From Ephydatia muelleri (lineage: Eukaryota; Porifera; Demospongiae; Spongillida; Spongillidae), in assembly GCA_013339895.1 (NCBI GenBank), contig JABACO010000021.1:1588441-1652440 (forward strand): a stretch of DNA of 64,000 nucleotides. Direction: 5' to 3'. This document shows positions 1 to 11,083 of the stretch, one piece after another (the stretch's first letter is position 1; each line of letters starts with the position of its first letter). The position numbers were made by a program, and so were the translations under genes. Below the pieces are notes generated by a model that saw nothing but the letters and a program-made list of their open reading frames with translations, was not told the DNA's origin and made no database searches.

Positions 1-334
1 GAGTATTTGGATTCGTAAAAATAAAGTAAACCCCCCCCCCCCCCCCCCCAACCCCACTTAACCGAGCAAATTTATTATTCACAGCAATCTGTTTGTTTGT
101 TTGTTGTTGTTTTTTTTTTTTTTCTCAATCGTTCCACGTGGACCATATCAGTAATTCCGCGTTGTACAGCCGCCATGGCTGCGCGGCGGCAGAAGGTAAT
201 CCTACCGTGATCTGCCACACCCACATCATTATATATTCAAAGCCTTACCCCCCACTACAAAGCACTCTCCGCCATAGCTGCAGATGTCAGGCCTTTTGAT
301 TACCTTCCATGGGTATTTAATCTATGCATGGCTA

Positions 335-882
335 AACATTGGGCTATTCCATAATATAATTGTACACCCCTACTGATGACTAATATCAAGGTATCCCCCC
401 AGGACATAGAGCCTCTACACCATACCCCCCCCCCCCCCCCCCCCCCCCCCCCAGGACATTTATTTTGGACCCCCTCTGGACACTCTTCCCTGTACATTAC
501 CATTGAACCCCCTCTGGACACAACCTGATGTAGGATACCCCCTTAGGACATTACCATTGAACCCCCTCTGGACACATCTCGATGTAGGACACCCCCTTAG
601 GACATTACCATTGAACCCCCTCTGGACACATCTCGATGTACCATTGAACCCCCTCTGGACACATCCTGATGTAGGATACCATTACCTTTGAAACCCATCC
701 GGACACATCTCACTGTGCGACACCCCTAGGACATTGCCATCATTGCCATTGGACCCCCCTCTGGACACATCTCACTGCAATAGAACATCCCCCTAGGACA
801 TTACCATTGGACCCCCTCTGGACAACTTTTTTGGTCATCAGTAGGGGTGTACAATTATTTTATGGAATAGCCCATTGATGTT
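335..882. mobile_element. Non-autonomous element with terminal inverted repeats and internal minisatellite
   Basis: The left end at 335-380 is the reverse complement, with few mismatches, of the right end at 834-882 (core gggctattccataat). Between them lies a C28 run (425-452) and a degenerate tandem repeat of about 40-55 bp built on the phrase ccattgaaccccctctggac. Short terminal inverted repeats enclosing a private tandem array is the layout of pearl-like non-autonomous DNA elements described in molluscs; family membership here is inference. No coding capacity is visible. Confidence 0.7.
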
Positions 883-1228
883 GGGACTTTATTACCAATA
901 GGGAGGAGGGAGTACACATATGCTGGGATCGTGAGCTGTTTTTCAATACATGTAACATGGCTCCGTTTTAGTACGCGGCTGTCGCCTAGACGTCCAGCTT
1001 TAGAGAGTTACACGTGTGCATGCACTGCATGTGACTTTTCCTACTCGTCGAAGTGATCTTTACAGTCCCTCCCCGTCCCGGCTGTACACAGGGGGAAAAA
1101 AACGCGTAGAATCAGTAAAAACATAGATACTTTGATGGTAAAAATCACACGTGTCTGATTTTAATGTTCAACAAGTAAACAAAAACATTCTGTATACGAG
1201 AAAGTTGATGGCATATAAGGCAATGGTG

Positions 1229-1392
1229 GTGTAAAAGCACGGAACAAGATTTGACTGAATGGACCGAGTAGCCCTATATTTAGCACACTCAAATAGTGCA
1301 TGCATGCTGATGCTGGAGTGTGCTAAATATAGGCCTAGTTCGTTTTAACCCGGTCCCATACCAGTCAAATCTTGTTTCCGTGCTTTTTACAC
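1229..1392. mobile_element. Palindromic MITE, family M1 copy 1
   Basis: The outer arms (1229-1254 and 1364-1392, gtgtaaaagcacggaacaag and its complement) and inner arms (1271-1290 and 1316-1333, around tatatttagcacactc) make a long imperfect hairpin. The outer arm also occurs at 5786-5860 and, diverged, at 48315-48552, so this is a dispersed family. No ORF. Confidence 0.7.
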
Positions 1393-1507
1393 AATCCTGT
1401 TTTCCCTGGCCACGAATGGTTTTTTAAACCAGCACCACAACCATCTCTTGGATAATTTACTCAATTTAATAATGATAATAATTGTTGTTATCGTTTCTTA
1501 TATAATG

Positions 1508-1836
1508 TATAAACCCTCCCCTTTCTCCTCTTCCCCGGTCGCCTCGGTCTCCTCTTCCCCAGTCTCCTCCTCCTCCTCCTCCTCCTCCTCTTCCCCAGTC
1601 TCCTCCTCCTCCTCCTCCTCCTCCTCCTCTTCCCCAGTCTCCTCCTCCTCCTCCTCCTCCTCCTCCTCCTCCTCCTCCTCCTCTCCTCCTCCTCCTCCTC
1701 CTCCTCCTCCTCCTCCTCCTCCTCCTCCTCCTCCTCCTCCTCCTCCTCCTCCTCCTCCTCCTCCTCCTCCTCCTCCTCCTCCTCCTCCTTCTTCTCCTCC
1801 TCCTCCTCCTCCTCCTCCTCCTCCTCCTCCTCATGG
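1508..1836. repeat. (CTC/CCT)n triplet microsatellite
   Basis: An almost pure CTC array, interrupted by ttccccagt in its first third. It is open in several frames on both strands, giving spurious poly-Ser, poly-Pro and poly-Arg reading frames that are not genes. The sequence just after it (1840-1900) recurs at 5895-5935. Confidence 0.9.
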
Positions 1837-2849
1837 CAGCGGCCATGCAGGCAGAGGTGGCGTTAGTTCCATGGCTGCTACTGCTCGATGGGGTAGCAAG
1901 TAACGCATCTGCACTACTGCTGCATGGGTAACAACCTTTTGAGCTAGTAAGCAACCGCAATCAAATAAACTGTATACAGAGCGAGGGGGGGGGGGGCAAA
2001 AAATATTTCTTAAACACCCATCATCAGATTTCTTAATGAGGGTACCACCACCCCCTACGCCCCTTTCTCACTCACGCGTAACCACAATTAGCACTGAAAT
2101 AACAATGAATACATAAATTCTGCGGAGCTGCAAATGCCCAGTTGTGAACGAACGGTGCAGGTACATCAGGCAAATACCCCAGACATAACGGCTTAGGCAA
2201 CAACTGGTTTTGATCTGATACACTAGGGACGCACGCTATGGCAATGGATTCATGCAGTGCAACGCCAACGGGTATCCCTGTAGTTGTACTACAAGCCGCA
2301 CTTGCTGCGCTCGTGCACAGGAGTCGCTGCCTTTTATCTGCAGGGGGCTCCGATTCCTGCATTTGATGCTGGTTAACCGCTGCGGTAAATTCCCTTTTGC
2401 ATCATAGTGCCGTTGCACGTTAACGAATAGCGCTTGCCACACCTATCACAATCCATATGTTCATCATTGGTTAATTATTAAAGCTGCCACTAGGGGGTTA
2501 AATGTTAAAATCGTTTGCTGCCGAGTTTGTGAGTGTCTAGCGATTGCGTGTGTGATATCAGTGAAATTCTTTTGCTGAGAGAAATAGATTCATGCAACTC
2601 CCGCGTGAATTTGAAGTGAAAGAAGAAAGATAAAAAAACACATGAATTCGCTTTAAATATTTTTAAATTCAATTTTAGCACCCCCTACGCCCCCTTTTTC
2701 AATCCATCATATCTTTTTTCTTTAAAGTCCGATTTTAATTTTGAAAACAGATTCTTAATCTTCATTTTAAACTCTACAATATTGGATGATGGGGTCCGTA
2801 CAGATTTTCTTGCCCCCCCCTCGTACAGAGCTGTAGGGCCCTAGTGTTA

Positions 2850-3946
2850 AAAAGGAAGCCTTATTGTACGTCAGATAAACGATCACACCCAAATTCAATA
2901 CATGTAGACAGGTCACACAAGAGAAAAGATAACTGCCTAAAATATCACCAAATACCAATTCCTATATAGTACTTGCTACCGCATAAGGTACTGCTCGCTG
3001 TAGTTTCTTGTCTATATGACCTTAATGGCACCGTGCGGATATATTCCGAAGCGATGGTACTATTGCTCATACTTCGAGTTATACGTTCCAGAAGGACGAC
3101 TATGATTTTTGGGCCTCGGGACGAGGAACCGATTCGAGCATTCTTTCTCTAAAAGTGCATCGTTTAGGACATGGAACCAGCGTCGAACTGTACATCTTAG
3201 TGTTTTCGTTCATTGCGACAAATAGATATAAGCGATCCGTTTCCCCGTTGCCCTTTAGACGCGAGTTACGTTTTTTTTTTAATGATTTCATCAATCCTCA
3301 ATCAATCCTACATGCAGATCACGCAATGATTTTACAGATAATAAAAATCCTTTATGAAATCAAAACTTGATTCGACCCATTTTTTTCCCCTGTGGTAATT
3401 TTGTGTCGTCTGCCTAGTGCCTACGGCCTACGGGAGATGTTACATAGGGCCAGCAAAATGTGTAGCTAGTCAGTACCAGATACACAGAGACATAGCATAT
3501 TATCTCTGATGCCACCAGAGATAATATAGTAGTCTCTGATACCACTGAGGGCTTTGCAGCCTTTGCTATTTGCCAAAACGCTTCGCAGTTGATTAAACTC
3601 ATCAGCGTAAGTGTAGAGTACTTTGCAGTAACATCTATTGCCGTAATATGTTTTTAATGAAATTTGAATGCTGCATAAGATAGCAACATTGAAGGGCTCC
3701 CCCTGATCATAACATACATATACATGCATGTACATGCACAATGTAAGGAATACTGAGGGGAAACGCTATGCATGTGTAACTCATACCTCACGTGGGAACA
3801 TACTTTTTAAAAACATAGTTTGCTCCCATTTTACAGCAATTTTTTTATCCTTGTTTTACGGTATTAATTCAGCTACGGATTCAAATGGGCGACGTTAACG
3901 CAAGTAAGCTAATCGTGTTGAATTCAGGGCTATGTTGTATTACATG
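2850..3946. repeat. Duplicated segment A, copy 1
   Basis: Closely matches 5962-7019 along its length, with shared landmarks such as cttgctaccgcataaggtac, the cgattcgagcattctttctc block and the cgacgtta(a/g)cgcaagtaag block near the end. Together with segment B it forms a unit present twice in the same orientation. No convincing conserved ORF: the frames drift through indels between copies. Confidence 0.8.
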
Positions 3947-4158
3947 CATGAAGTTTAATGAATTAAACACAGAACTTTAATGGGGAACCAGTTAACCGAT
4001 TATATGCGGAAGACGCAAATTTGCGTACGCAGCCTGGCCGTGTATAGCACGACATTGCCAGTGGTTATGATAATGGGTATAGACGGGCCGCAAACGAGTG
4101 ATTGTTACCATACAACATGGTCTGTGCCAAAGTTAAATAGCTATATCTTACAGTCTTC

Positions 4159-4419
4159 ATGTACCGTAAAGTACCACGAATAAGCCCCCCCTCCGCCCCC
4201 AACAATAAAAAATGTTAAACGTCCGTATCTTCGTAATCACGAACGCTTCTGCTTATCTTTTTTTCATAATCATGTACGAGTACCATTTTTGTTTCTGAAA
4301 TGCTGAATACATTTGAGGAAACTTTCGAGGTTACGGAGATGCGCACGTTTAAACACCAGCCATTTTTTATTGTTGGGGGCGGAGGGGTGGGGGCTTATTC
4401 GTGGTACTGTACGGTACAT
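4159..4419. mobile_element. MITE with about 57 bp terminal inverted repeats
   Basis: 4159-4214 and 4361-4419 are inverted copies differing by one substitution and a 3 bp indel. The ends read atgtaccgta and tacggtacat, and the inner part of the repeat carries ccgcccccaacaat. The spacer of about 146 bp has no coding potential. It sits in the 1.2 kb stretch (3947-5176) that interrupts copy 1 of the duplicated unit but is absent from copy 2. Confidence 0.8.
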
Positions 4420-4439
4420 ATATAGGGGAGGATGCAGAG

Positions 4440-5176
4440 GTCTTCGAACCTGACACTGCACACTCAGCGCACATACACGCGGGCTATCAACACATCACTA
4501 TAAAAATATACATTCAGCGTTGGCTACCAAAATATCGTATACTCAGCGTACAACGATGTAAGCACCCACACACAACGCTAAGTCCACTCAGCGTACAGCT
4601 AGTAGCTAGCTACATACATAACTACATATACATGTATAGCTCAATCAGAAACGATATATACTAATGATCGGCTCAAAAGTGTTGCGTCGATCACAACCGC
4701 TGCAAAGCGAAACCTCGCAAGATCCCACAACAACAACAACAACAACAACAAACATGCCACGCCATGCGGTACAGTACGGACGTATTCTGCATGCATGGAA
4801 AATGGTTACAATTCCGCGTATAATCAGTCAACACGTTACAGCCGGGCGGGAGCCCCGGCATGGAGCTGGCACTGGATATAAATACCCTGCGCACCATGGT
4901 CGGGCATGCCACGTGCTCGACTACGCGGGAAGAAGTACTTTGCTCCACCTCCCTCCCCGACCGCTCTAGCCTTGTGTTATCTCCATCAGTTGATGATGTG
5001 TCTAGCCTGGGCAGATGATCCACCCACCTCTCGACGTAAGAGGGGGCGGATCCTCTCACACACCCCTCGGTCCGGCGCAGGCGCCTGAGGGGCGGTACCC
5101 AGGCACCCGCCAAAGTTTACGACACGCAGTCATAACCCCATAATCATAATCATAATCATCCGAAAGAAATTAAACG
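4440..5176. other. Non-coding stretch, no supported gene
   Basis: Contains loosely repeated cactcagcg phrases (4440-4600) and a (caa)n tract at 4729-4750. A 140-codon frame on the minus strand (4691-5113) has a Cys run from the triplet tract and no recognisable domain, so I do not call it. Confidence 0.5.
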
Positions 5177-5775
5177 ATGGAACTACTTCGTTAAGCGTTT
5201 AAGGTGACCTACACGAGGGGGTGGGGTGGGGGGGGGGGAGGGGGGGGACGCCGCTTAGGGAAAGAACGGGGACGTGAGCAGGTTCGCCAGATGCATGGTC
5301 CTGGCTTTAGTTAGCAACACAATGCCACCTTCAGTTAGCTATTGATGTGTGCACTGAGCGTGACTGTAGCGATGGGTTCTCTTTACCACCATTTTCGTGG
5401 CAAGTATTCGTCTACGTACGTGTACTGTTTATCTTGCACTCAAAATTGCAACATACACCGGCAAGCTGATAAAAATGTATTACCAGCGACCACTGGGCGA
5501 TTCTTTGGAGTTAGCCAAAATGCCAGGCAGTACACGCATATTGTGTTTCAGTCATCCGCTTATACGCTGTATGCCCGGCTTGTACGTTAGTCTGTTCATT
5601 CCAATGGTCGTATGTTCTGGTTCTAGTGTATACTTTGGTTTGTATGCCGCAAGTTCTGATATTCCGTGTGGATCTATCAATATAGTCGTCACATGATGCA
5701 CAGGGTTAATTAACTCATAGCTTGTTTACTCCGCCTATGTAAGACATGCAATACTTCGATATGAAGTTGTGCTGT
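5177..5775. repeat. Duplicated segment B, copy 1
   Basis: Matches 7020-8066 apart from the 498 bp element inserted in the second copy and small indels. Starts at atggaactacttcgtta, includes a G-rich run at 5217-5247 and the block caatggtcgtatgttctggt. It supplies the empty site against which the inserted element can be defined. Confidence 0.85.
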
Positions 5776-5785
5776 TTACCAATTC

Positions 5786-5860
5786 CAGTCAAATCTTGTT
5801 CCGTGCTTTTTACACCACCATTGCCTTTCAATCCTATATGCCATCAACTTTCTCGTATTG
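5786..5860. mobile_element. MITE family M1, half copy
   Basis: ccagtcaaatcttgttccgtg and following bases to about 5860 are the reverse complement of 1190-1255. Only one arm is present, so this is a truncated or solo arm. Confidence 0.6.
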
Positions 5861-5961
5861 AGAATATTTTTATTTACATGCACGAATTGGTTCCGGCCAT
5901 GCAGGCAGAGGTGGCGTTAGCTCCATGGCTGCTACTAGGGAGTAGCATCAAATTCATACAT

Positions 5962-7019
5962 ACAGAAGCCTTATTATAACATCAGATAAACGACCTTCTA
6001 AAAATCACCCCCCAAATTCAATAGACAGGTCACACCAAATGCCAATTCCTATACAGTACTTGCTACCGCATAAGGTACTGCTCGCTGTACTTCTTTCTAT
6101 ATGTGAGATATACGTCTATATGACCTTATGGCACCGTGCGGATACATTCCGAAGCGATGGTACTATTGCTGTTCTTCAAAACCGTTCATACCTCGAGTTA
6201 TAAGTTCCAGAAGGAAGACGACGACTATGATTTTTGAGCCTGGGGGCGAGAACCGATTCGAGCATTCTTTCTCTAAATGCGCACCGTTTGTGACATGGAA
6301 CCAGCGTCGAACTGTACATCTTAGTGTTGTCGTTCATTGCGACAAATAGATAAGCGATCTGTTTCCCCGTTGCACGCGAGTTACGTTTTCATCAATCCTC
6401 AATCTCAATTCTACAGGTTCAAATCACACAATGATTTTACAGAGGATTTTAAAACCCTTTATAAATCAAAACCTGATTTGACCTATTTTTTCCTGTGGTA
6501 ATTTTGTGTCGTCTGCCTAGTGCCTACGGCCAACGGGAGATGTTACATAGGACCAGCAAAATTATTATACCAGATACACAGAAATATAGCATATTATCTC
6601 TGATACCACCAGAGATAATCTAGTAGTCTCTGATACCACTGAGGGCTTTGCAGCCTTTGCTATTCACCAAAACGCTTCGCAGTTGATTAAACTCATCAGC
6701 GTAAGTGTAGAGTACTACTCTACATGAGTACTTTGCATGTAACATCTATTGCCGTAATATGTGAAATTTGAATGCTGCATAAGATAGCAACATTGAAGGG
6801 CTCCCCCAGATAACACAAAGCATAACATACATATACATGTACATGCAGAATACTGAGGGGAAACATTATGCAAGTGTGTGTCATACCTCACGTGCTCCAA
6901 TTTTTACAGCAATTTTTTTATCCGTGTTTTACGGTATTAATTCAGCTACGGATTCAAATGGGCGACGTTAGCGCAAGTAAGCTAATCGTGTTGAATTCAG
7001 GGCTAAGTAGTATTACATG
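5962..7019. repeat. Duplicated segment A, copy 2
   Basis: Second copy of 2850-3946, same orientation. It joins segment B directly at 7019/7020, where copy 1 has 1.2 kb of extra sequence. Confidence 0.8.
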
Positions 7020-7368
7020 ATGGAACTACTTCGTTAGGTGACCTGCACGAGGGGGTGGGGTGGGGGGGGGGGGGGGACGCCGCTTAGGGAAAGAACGGGG
7101 ACGTGAGCAGTTTCGCCAGATGCATGGTCCTGGCTTTAGTTAACAACACAATGCCACCTTCAGTTAGTTATTTATGTGTGCACTGAGCGTGACTGTGGCG
7201 ATGGGTTCTCTTTACCACCATTTTCGTGGCAAGTATTCGTCTACGTACGTATACTGTATCTTGCACTCAAAATTGCAACATTCACCAACAAGCTGATAAA
7301 AATGTAATACCAGTGACCACTGGGCGATTCTTTGCCAAGCAGTACAACGCATATTGTCCCGCTTTTAA

Positions 7369-7866
7369 AGAGGTTGCAGTGTCATCCCGGGAAGGTTCAC
7401 ACTTACGTTGATTCACTCGCCGCCATGTTTTTTGTGTCCAAACTATTTTAACGTCATCATTTATTAAAAAGTGTCGAAGATTGACGGCACAAAATCAATG
7501 TAACTGGGTTTCCGAGATAGTTGCTCTGTAAAACAAAACAACGTTATGTTAGAATGTGTTCTTTTTTTCTTTTCTCGATCTCCCCACGTACCTGTAACGA
7601 AATGTTTATTACAAATACGGCAATGTGGTGATGTCCTGATGAATCCGATCGCTGCAATCCATCGTTTCCTCTGAAATCCATCCGCTGGGATACGAAATAG
7701 ACGGATATCTTCATCCTTTTTTCTTAAGCACCTCAAAGCGCAGAACAGCTTAGGCATTGTACACGTTTTAATAAATGATGACGTTAAAATAGTTAGGACA
7801 ACCAAAAAACTGGCGGCGAGTGAACAACGTAAGTGTGAACCTTCCCGGGATGTCACTGCAACCTCT
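7369..7866. mobile_element. 498 bp TIR element carrying a THAP-type exon
   Basis: 106 bp terminal inverted repeats (7369-7474 and 7761-7866) differ at only a handful of positions and begin agaggttgcagtg. The segment is missing from the paralogous copy at about 5555-5568, which shows that it is an insertion. The interior, on the minus strand, encodes a THAP-like zinc finger. THAP domains are the DNA-binding domain of P-element-type transposases, so a P-superfamily non-autonomous derivative is the likely identity (inference). I see no clear 8 bp target duplication. Confidence 0.85.
7591..7758 (-). CDS. THAP-type zinc-finger exon inside TIR element
   Basis: Read on the minus strand from an ATG at about 7758, the frame starts MPKLFCALRC and continues through FRIPADGF, RKRWIAAIG and RICNKHFVTG. 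The spacing C-x3-C, then about 38 residues, then C-x2-H, with the F-x-x-P and Trp positions, fits the C2CH THAP finger. The exon stops at a good donor (acag/gtacgt), and the rest of the element has no transposase catalytic domain. The usual C-terminal AVPTxF box is not encoded here, so the domain is truncated or was completed by a lost exon. It may be transcribed as a DNA-binding fragment or be inert; the sequence cannot say. Confidence 0.6.
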
Positions 7867-8110
7867 CTATGCCCGACTTGTACATTGGTCTGTTCATTCC
7901 AATGGTCGTATGTTCTGGTTCTAGTGTATACTTTGGTTTTTATGCCGCAAGTTCTGATATTCCGTGTGGATCTATCAATATAGTCGTCGCATGGTGCACA
8001 GGGTTAATTAACTCATACTCCGTCTATGTAAGACATGCAATACTTCGATATGAAGTTGTGCTGTTTTGAATATATGGTTACATAGAGTTCAGCCCTTCTA
8101 TCTTACACAG

Positions 8111-8901
8111 AAACTGACCCTCTAGCACAGTTGATTGGCATCACGGCCATACCTTCTAAAGCTACAGTGATCTCTTACAGTGCTGTGGTGTCCTTTGCTG
8201 TGTTTGGGCTCTCCTATATAGTTTCATTCAATTCTGCCACCTATCGTTCCCTGAAAACAAAAGAGAAAGTGTTCTGGTGTCTTGCCTTTGCAAGAGCTCT
8301 ATTTGGAGTATTCTGCACCTTTATATCCTGCTGGTATATATTTGTGGATACCACACTTTTTGAGGATGTGGTTAAGGCCAGTACATTCTCCAGTCACTTA
8401 GCGGTCGATGTTGTAGTGGGGTTCTTCATATTCGAGTGTACTGCATTTTTTTCCTCAAATATTATATTTCGAGAATTCGACATGGCTCTCGCAGCCCACC
8501 ACCTGCTCAGCTTGCTGGGGTTTGGTGCCATAGTATACTCCGAGAAGATACACTTTTTTGCCACTGTCTCACTGTTGAACGAGATGACCACCCCTTTCTC
8601 ATGCGTGTGCTGGATGCTGATAAAAGCCAAGTTGGCTGACACCTATGTGTGGAAGATCAACCAGATCATCCTTGTCCACCTCTTTCATTGCCGCACCCTT
8701 CTTGAAGGTTACCTGTTCCTCATGTCGTATCGCCAGTGGGACAATGTTATCACCAATATGCCTTGGTACAACTTTATGCTTCTTTATGTGTTTCTAAGCC
8801 TTGCGTTCTTCATCCTCACTCCATATTGGACCTACAAGAAGACCAAACAGCTATTCAAGCCGGAAGACTGGAACCATTCTGAAGAAAAGAAGAAGAAATA
8901 G
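8111..8901 (+). CDS. CLN8: CLN8, TLC-domain ER cargo receptor (last exon)
   Basis: A multi-pass ER membrane protein of the TLC (TRAM-LAG1-CLN8) family; in vertebrates CLN8 carries newly made lysosomal enzymes from ER to Golgi. The exon shows the family blocks in order: NATYRSL-like SATYRSL, KEKVFW, FARALFGV, the conserved His pair in AAHHLLSLLGF, NEMTTPFSCVCWML, HLFHCR and TPYWTYKKTKQL. Several hydrophobic segments alternate with these. It ends EEKKKK, placing Lys at -3 and -4, a KKxx ER-retrieval signal as in human CLN8. The frame is open upstream of any ATG to an acceptor at 8110, so the start codon lies in a separate 5' exon that I could not find; it may lie in the duplicated segment just upstream. 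The alternative is a shorter non-ATG start, which is unlikely. Confidence 0.9.
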
Positions 8902-9097
8902 CATGTCAAGAAGAACTAGACTATTTGTATGGTATTATATATGTGAGTGTGTATTTTGGATTTATACAAAACAAACTCTTAAATTTCGACCATTTAAAAG
9001 TAAGGTGCAAAAAAATACAAAATGCATTGAGGCATTTGCTGTCTCTCCCCACCCCCCCCCCCCCCCCCCCTCTAACATCCTAAAACAATTGTGTGTA

Positions 9098-9849
9098 TAC
9101 AGGGTGTCCAGAAATGAACAGGATGGGTTTTAATAGTTATAACTTTGTAATAATAGTAGTTAATAAGCTTATTGTAAGGTTGTACACTGTAATGAGCAAA
9201 TAATAAGTACAAACAAAATTTTAAGTGCCTTTAGTATTAACTAACTAAAATCAGCAACAATAATGTTAATTAACATGAACATATGCGACAACCTGTATTA
9301 TGATTATTATTTTTAGTAGACAATAAAGTCCAAAACTATAATTCCAACCAATTGCTACATCAAATCACTTGATAACCCTCACACAATCAAGAGACTTTGT
9401 AATTTAATAACTCATTATTGAAGTTAATTAATATTATCAGTGATTAATATATGTTCTAATTAAGGAATGTGTGTAATTGCCATTTTAAATAAATTAATTA
9501 GACTTTAAGCCATTAAACATATATTTTCAATAACTCAGTATTTAAATTAGTTACTTGAAAATTAATCAACCCAAACCAGATAAATTGACCTCAGGCCCAT
9601 TAAAAGTAGTTATTAAATATTGTTAAGCGCTAACTTGAATATTGATCATTACAGAGGGCCTTGATAAATTTGATTGTTTAATATTTGGATTTAGTTACTC
9701 AAACCATTTTAACCTCATCTAAAGATGTTTGCACCTATACTATTTGCTTAATCAGAGCCATCTAAAAGCAAAATATCAACTAACTAACTGACTTAAATAT
9801 AAAGCTATAACCATTTAAACCTGTCCTGTTCATTCATGGACACCCTGTA
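9098..9849. mobile_element. Mariner-type MITE with TA target duplication
   Basis: CAGGGTGTCC at 9100 and its complement GGACACCCTG ending at 9847 are flanked by TA on both sides. The inverted repeats extend about 48 bp inward (gaaatgaacaggatgggttt and complement). The 650 bp interior is AT-rich with no ORF. The terminal sequence and TA duplication are typical of the Tc1/mariner superfamily. Confidence 0.85.
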
Positions 9850-10213
9850 TGAACATCTACTGTGTATGCTATGGCAAACTGGCTAAATGTTTACCGACTA
9901 TCCTCGTACTGCAAGTGTATACAAACCTAGGACCAATTATGGGTGGCATAGGAATCGTAGGCATGCTGCCAAAACTACCTAGGACAATTTTGGCAGCCAA
10001 AATTTATCCTAAGATAGCAAAACTCTATCGAATGGGATGTTTTGGAGCAAAAATATTTTTTGGGCTGTGCAGTACTGTAAGTGTGTATGCTTGAACAGTA
10101 TGGAAAAGAATGACCACACAATCGAAAATTATTTAGCGTAAGAGTATCACTAATGTAGCTAATGTAGCAAACGAAATTAAGACGGAAATGAAGGGGCAGA
10201 TGAAGGGAGACGA

Positions 10214-10289
<76 letters not shown>

Positions 10290-11083
10290 AGTAGGAGAGA
10301 GAGATCGCTCGCGATCTCGAATCTCTCTCGCTCTACTCTATCGAGTATATCGAGCTACCGATCGCTCTTTCTTTCATTTCTATTGCGACTCCTCTATCTC
10401 TCTCTGCTCGTTCTTTTTTCTTTCTTTTTCTCCTCTTTCTCTCTCTCTCCCTCTCTCTTTCTCTCTCTCTTCGTCTCTCTCTCTTCTCTCTCTCTTCTCT
10501 CTTCTCTCTTCTCGCTCTCTCCTCTCGCTCTAGATCTCTCTTTATACAACAACTGAAAAAAAACTAACAACAAAGTGACCCTAGGCGTAGGTCAATAGAG
10601 TCGGAAGCTCTCGTCGTAACGCTTGAAGTAATAACTTTGGAGCCCAATACTATAACAAAAGGAAACAAAGTTATTTCTAGTGGGATTTAAACCTAGTGCT
10701 TTTCGACTCCTAGATCCTGTACTGCACACCTCAACACGGAGGCATTGTACCAGGATCAGTGGATGAATTATGGCGGTTGCAAATCAGTGTCACAGGCAAC
10801 TTTTAATCTGACAAAAATGTTGGGGCTGTTTTAAACGTCGTGGAAGGGGCGGATATAGGAGCTTTCGGTCTGAAATTAGCTTAGCGCAACATGCAGTGTA
10901 TTCTCTGCTTTTCTACCAGCTAACAGCCGGTTGGAACCATTTCCCCCTACCACCAGGCAAGTGCGTTTTACACAGACACACTGCATTTCCGAGGCTCGAT
11001 CAATGCGCAGTCAATATGCCACGAACCAATAACTTAACCCGTTTGTGACTAGTATTATAAAATATAGCTACTGGCCTATAAAC
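9850..11083. other. Intergenic: GA/CT microsatellites and YJU2 upstream region
   Basis: 10216-10305 is (GA)n, and 10380-10545 is CT-rich, forming inverted purine/pyrimidine tracts. 10620-10760 on the minus strand has a T-arm-like phrase (ggtttaaatcc) that may be a remnant of a tRNA-derived SINE, but I cannot fold a tRNA. An 81-codon frame at 9849-10094 is not credible as a gene. Confidence 0.5.

Larger units (their letters stand above)
7020..8066. repeat. Duplicated segment B, copy 2, interrupted
   Basis: Second copy of 5177-5775. The THAP-type element at 7369-7866 splits it; flanks cgcatattgt on the left and tatgccc on the right match copy 1. It ends immediately upstream of the CLN8 exon, so it may carry that gene's 5' region. 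Confidence 0.8.

Noticed and set aside
1448..1960. Long Ser/Pro and Arg/Gly reading frames on both strands
   Set aside because: Produced entirely by the CTC triplet array; no conserved flanks or splice context.
4691..5113. 140-codon minus-strand frame with a Cys run
   Set aside because: The Cys run is a (caa)n tract read in reverse; no domain and no supporting splice signals.
7869..8069. 66-codon frame beginning MPDLYIGLF, partly repeated at 5568-5694
   Set aside because: Similarity between the copies is explained by the segment duplication. Copy 1 stops early and no family is recognised.
10620..10760. Possible tRNA or tRNA-derived SINE on the minus strand
   Set aside because: Only a T-arm-like phrase (ggtttaaatcc) is seen; no acceptor or anticodon stem can be drawn.
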